Positions 60,200-64,000 of a stretch of DNA of 64,000 nucleotides are shown here, piece by piece. The stretch comes from Boesenbergia rotunda (taxonomy: Eukaryota; Streptophyta; Magnoliopsida; Zingiberales; Zingiberaceae), in contig JAGFNQ010005665.1 in assembly GCA_024364735.1 (NCBI GenBank), positions 207,022-271,021 on the forward strand, written 5' to 3'. Each line of letters starts with the position of its first letter. Positions within the stretch are counted from its first letter, which is position 1. Under the pieces are notes generated by a model. The model did not search any database. It was not told where the DNA came from and was given only the letters and a program-made list of their open reading frames with translations. A program made the translations under genes and the position numbers.

Positions 60200-60420
60200 A
60201 AAATGTTTAGTAATCAAATAAATAAGCGGAATGGTTTTGTACATCAAATTGTACTTCTAAATATCAGAAAAGATAAAACTAACCCACTTTATTTATTTAT
60301 ACTCTCCCTAAAAATGTTTAGTAATCAAATAAATAAGCGGAATGGTTTTGTACATCAAATTGTAGTTCTAAATATCAGAAAAGATAAAACTAACCCACTT
60401 TATTTATTTATACTCTCCCT
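60200..60420 (+). repeat. Tandem duplication, 2 x 111 bp
   Basis: Units starting ATGTTTAGTAATCAAATAAA at 60203 and 60314 are nearly identical (one change seen, GTACTTC to GTAGTTC). A recent local duplication within the hAT remnant. Confidence 0.95.
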
Positions 60421-61146
60421 TTATATTGTGTTAGGGAGAAGGAATAATATCAACTAAGTGTTAATATTAGAATAGAACAACACTAACTAAATCAACTAAA
60501 ATTACTAGAAATGACAAATAACTAGATAAGAACACTAAAGGTGAAGCAAACATGGCATAAGTAGCTTTCCACCAAGTGCAACAATCCAAAATCAACTTTT
60601 TAGATGATAATCTCAATTGTTTGGTGATGTCAGGAAAAATGTGAATTGCATGCCTCAAAAGCTGAAATATTCTACACTTTCTTGTACATTTTCAATTATA
60701 CTCTAAATTTCAAGTAATTCATTTTGAACTAAAAGGTTTAATATATGAGTAGAACATCTCAGCTTAGGAAGGTACCAAGCAAATGATGTTAAGAAATTTT
60801 CACTAATTATACCTAAGTGTAATTTGATATACACGGATACACACACACACACACACACCATCCACACAACTAAACATAATAACATAGCATATATAGTTAA
60901 TAAAATCATCAAACTCAATTAAACAAAACAATGAAGGTGTAATAACTAGAAAAGGAGAGTTTCAAGCCTTCTATGGAGAAGTTGACCAAGAATCGAAATA
61001 AAAGAGATGATTAACCAAACCACAACTTGTAAACAATGGGTTTGAAATGAAATACTCATCACTGTTGTTTGCCATAATGTTCTAGGATGAAGATTAGTGA
61101 TATTGAGATGGAAACGAGAGAGGCAGAGAACCAAGGAGAGGGAGGG

Positions 61147-61503
61147 TCAGAGGGGAGTCCACTGTTCTAGTGGAAGGTAGAGGGCGAAGAGCATGGCGGC
61201 ACCAAGCATGCCTATGAAGCTGAGTCTGTACTGAGAGTGTAAGACCCCCAGTTGTGTGTTGTTGTTGTTAGTGTTAAGGGCGAGGAGGATGGAGGCGAGA
61301 GTGAGGTAGACAATGTAGTTGACGTTGGTGAAGCAGATGGATTGGTGGACTAGGTGGGTGGAGAGGAGTGTGAAGGCGAGCTGCAAGGAGACGAGGGAGG
61401 TGGTGGAAATAGGAAGGTAGGAGATCAAAGACAACCCATTCGAGGAGGCTAATGAGAAGTTAGAGCACGAGCATGACTGCATGAGCAGGTGAGGGATGAA
61501 CAC
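61147..61503 (-). pseudogene. Purine permease (PUP) gene fragment
   Basis: A 118-codon minus-strand frame carries PUP-family landmarks: SYLPISTTSLVSLQLAFT, then YLTLASILLALN and HSQYRLSFIGMLGAAM with LPLEQ, about the middle third of a plant purine/cytokinin permease with three to four hydrophobic segments. Full PUPs have about 350-390 aa and ten membrane segments. No start region or later exons are found on either side, and the ...VRQKFTPF... part is changed to VHQSICFTNV. It is a gene fragment, perhaps moved by a transposon. The higher GC differs from the AT-rich surroundings. Confidence 0.78.
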
Positions 61504-61509
61504 TTAGGA

Positions 61510-64000
61510 AATTGGTATATAGGAAAATGGTAGCCAACTTAGGAATTTGGAACAAATTTAAAAGACTTAGGAAATTGGTAACCAATTTAGGAGATAGAAA
61601 ATAGGTGGCTTAGGAATTTGGTAGCCAACTTACGAGTTTGGAATACATTTATTATAAATTAAACATCATGTCCATCATTCAATATTCATAATAACCAAAT
61701 AAGTAATGGACAATGCTAAACGGCTAGAACCTAGCCAGCTAGATTTTTTTTTTAAGGATTTTAAGTTTTTTTTAAATTTTTAAATCATTATTAAAGATGT
61801 TGATACCCAATTATATCATTTTCTATTTGTTTTCATATTAAATAAAATTCTTTCCTATTTATTTCATATTAAATTATATACTTTCCTATTTATTTTCATA
61901 TTAAATTAATTTTTTAATTTATAAAAATCCATTATGAATTTTTTATAATTTTTAGGATCATTAAAGATGTCTAAATCTAATTATATCTTTACTTTTTTTT
62001 AATTCTCATATTAAATTATATTTTTTCTTATTTATTTTTATATTAAATAATTTTTTCTATTTAAAAAAATTCATTCTAGCTGTCCAGAATCTGGCCAATT
62101 AGATTTACCGATAAGTAATATAGAAGAAATTAGTAATCTTATTTAAATTAGATTATATATTTTGGTATTTGAGTTCATTATATATTAATTAACACAATTT
62201 TTTAAAAATATAATAATTTGTATTTTTGTTATTATTGGTTTCAACAATACGCGCGCGCGCACGCACACACACATATATATATGATTTATTCAGATAACCT
62301 ATGATAGTTAATCATTGACATATCATTTTTCTATACTAACTAAATTAACATATAATTGACTTATATATTTCTTTATATATAAAACAAAGCCCCTTCCAAA
62401 AAAGCAATGTTGCTACTTGGTAGTTTTTGCTTTAACAATAAAGCAAACAGAAGTCAAGCATTTCCATGGGAGGCAAGGTGAATTATTTTGGACTTGAGAT
62501 ATAACATATCATATTGTGATACTCATTTTTTTTCTTATTATCTCAGTCATTAGTCGACTATTATATTTGATTATGAGACTTTATTATATAAATTAAATAA
62601 GTAAAGAATTGATTTATAGGATGATTATATTTTTTAGTAAATTCTAAGCTTAAATTATTACTAAATTTAAATTTTAAGGTGAAATTAGCTTAATGTTTTG
62701 AAACTCAAAACAAGATAGTAAGTTGGACACATAATTTTAGGTTTTTAAAAAACTCATAATGGTCAAAATTAAAAAATTTAAAGGTGAATTCATAAATCGG
62801 CGTGTTCCTAGAAATTGACATAAAATCGGGATAAACTGATTGAAACAAATCAGAGATGCACTCCTTGCAAATATAAAGGTTTTGTTGCAAGTTGAGTCGA
62901 CTAAATCTCAAATCAATCAACTTATTATAGAAACTTATCTAGAGTGAGTCAACTAGTATTTGATCTGGAGTTGAGTTAGGACAAGTTGAGCCCATTGATG
63001 AGGTTGAATAAGTTGACCGCATTAAGATTGCTCGAGAATTAAACTTATCTAGAAGAGTCGACTAATACTTGTCAAAGTCGACTACCATGGACAATAGTGG
63101 ACTATAATTGTTTCAAGTTAACTGAAGACAGTAGAGTAGTCGATGAGACTAGTTTTGCTTAGATCAAACTCTAGTCAACTCTGCTGTTAAACCAATCAAT
63201 TGATATTAATATAGAGCAATTGTTGAAGCTTATCCATGACTTTTTGGAGATTTATAAAATAGGAGGCAAGGGAATCTCGAATAGACAACAAATCTCATGT
63301 GACAAAGGTTCTAACTCTTCTTCTTCAATGCAATAATTATATCTTTTATTGTTTTTATCATGTCTTCGAGTTAAGGTCTTTAGCTCCAAGCACTATGATT
63401 TTTGCAAATCTTTTATTGCACTTATTTTATATCCATTGTAAAAAGTTTTATAAAAGACTTCTCTGCTTTTGGAAGCTTTTTGAGAACGAGAAAGGCAGTA
63501 GTTTTTGATGGTCAACTCATCCTATGAGCCCATAGATCTAATAGGATCGGGGGGTTCAAGCCACATAAATAACTGAGTTCCTTTATTGCATTTTACATTT
63601 CTACTATGTTTAGTTTTAATATTTTTTATTGCATTGTGGAGTAGGAACTGGGAGGCTTTTAGGGATGAAATGGACTAAAGTACTTGATATCATTTATTCA
63701 TTTATAAGTAAACCTTGCATATTTATAGAGGTTACAAATATAGGTTACACGACCACATTAAGACTACAATTCTATGTTATTTTTTCTACGTTATGCCCTT
63801 AAGTGTGGTTAGAAATTGTACTAGAAATTGACTAGATAGGTGGATGCACTGCATTACGGGTTTCTTGTATAATCCTTTCACAGGTTTGCAAATGCTTGTA
63901 TTTGTCCTAATTCTTTAGAGATTTGTAATAAATTTCTTGAAGCTAGATTCTGTTTCACATTAATTGTCTACTAGGTTCCCTTGACCTTTACTTATTTTAA
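61510..64000. other. AT-rich DNA with simple repeats, no gene
   Basis: No coding or RNA gene seen. A (CG)n(CA)n(TA)n run lies at about 62248-62282. Between 61750 and 62100 a phrase with ATTATATYNTTTTCYTATTTATTTTCATATTAAAT repeats imperfectly three to four times. At 62890-63200 GTCGACT-type motifs recur, similar in style to the LTR motif clusters elsewhere. A (CA)n run lies just before at 60838-60858. Confidence 0.5.

Larger units (their letters stand above)
59225..60918 (-). pseudogene. Degenerate hAT transposase
   Basis: On the minus strand three parts are in the right order. At 60918-60703: LPKLRCSTHILNLLVQNELLE, the HILNL region. At 60658-60467: KKLILDCCTWWKATYAMF, the normally RWNSTY segment. 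At about 59515-59225: FELDIYLDDDVYTCRND, then DILSIPITIIALE, a stop, AFSASGRVIDNYHASLEAEM, the C-terminal dimerisation domain. Stops and an inserted SINE (59922-60141) show it is dead. Terminal inverted repeats were not found. Confidence 0.85.

Overview
This is nuclear DNA of a flowering plant: spliceosomal introns, plant gene families and a dense load of plant transposons. The GC-rich single-exon start of the SRS gene and the SINE and LTR types fit a monocot, possibly a ginger relative, but that placement is a guess.

Only two host protein genes can be defended. The first (3.9-11.06 kb, + strand) is a complete 12-exon gene for serine palmitoyltransferase subunit 1 (LCB1, 483 aa), the non-catalytic partner subunit of the first enzyme of sphingolipid synthesis. 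All splice sites and phases can be followed. Its third intron holds a young 5'-truncated RTE-type LINE with an open reverse transcriptase frame and a perfect 16-bp target-site duplication. Its tenth intron holds two tRNA-derived SINEs side by side, with three copies of one target site. The second gene (31.8-32.9 kb, - strand) is a two-exon SHI/STY/SRS zinc-finger transcription factor (323 aa), whose 85-bp intron appears to be of the GC-AG type. A U2 snRNA-like gene with promoter elements but a damaged Sm site lies at 20.17 kb.

The rest is transposon-derived or blank. 12-15 kb: SINEs and an LTR. 15.8-17.3 kb: degenerate Copia pol. 18-27 kb: AT-rich DNA, a hairpin array, nested LTRs and minisatellites. 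27.2-31.8 kb: mostly blank, with one end of a direct duplication shared with 13 kb. 35.3-37.8 kb: fold-back element, GCGGCGGTTT dyad array and TA microsatellites. 39-52 kb: Gypsy remnants, solo and nested LTRs and several minisatellites. 52.2-53.6 kb: two TAA-flanked MITEs. 54 kb: a second tandem SINE pair. 56.3-58.2 kb: a deleted L1 LINE. 59.2-60.9 kb: hAT transposase remnants. 61.1-61.5 kb: a purine-permease fragment. 61.5-64 kb: AT-rich, no gene.

The genes do not form a pathway together. I see no new multi-gene system. The most unusual signal is the repeated pattern of two SINEs inserted at one site with three identical target duplications, found at two unlinked places. The hairpin array, the dyad array and the fold-back element next to TA microsatellites come next.
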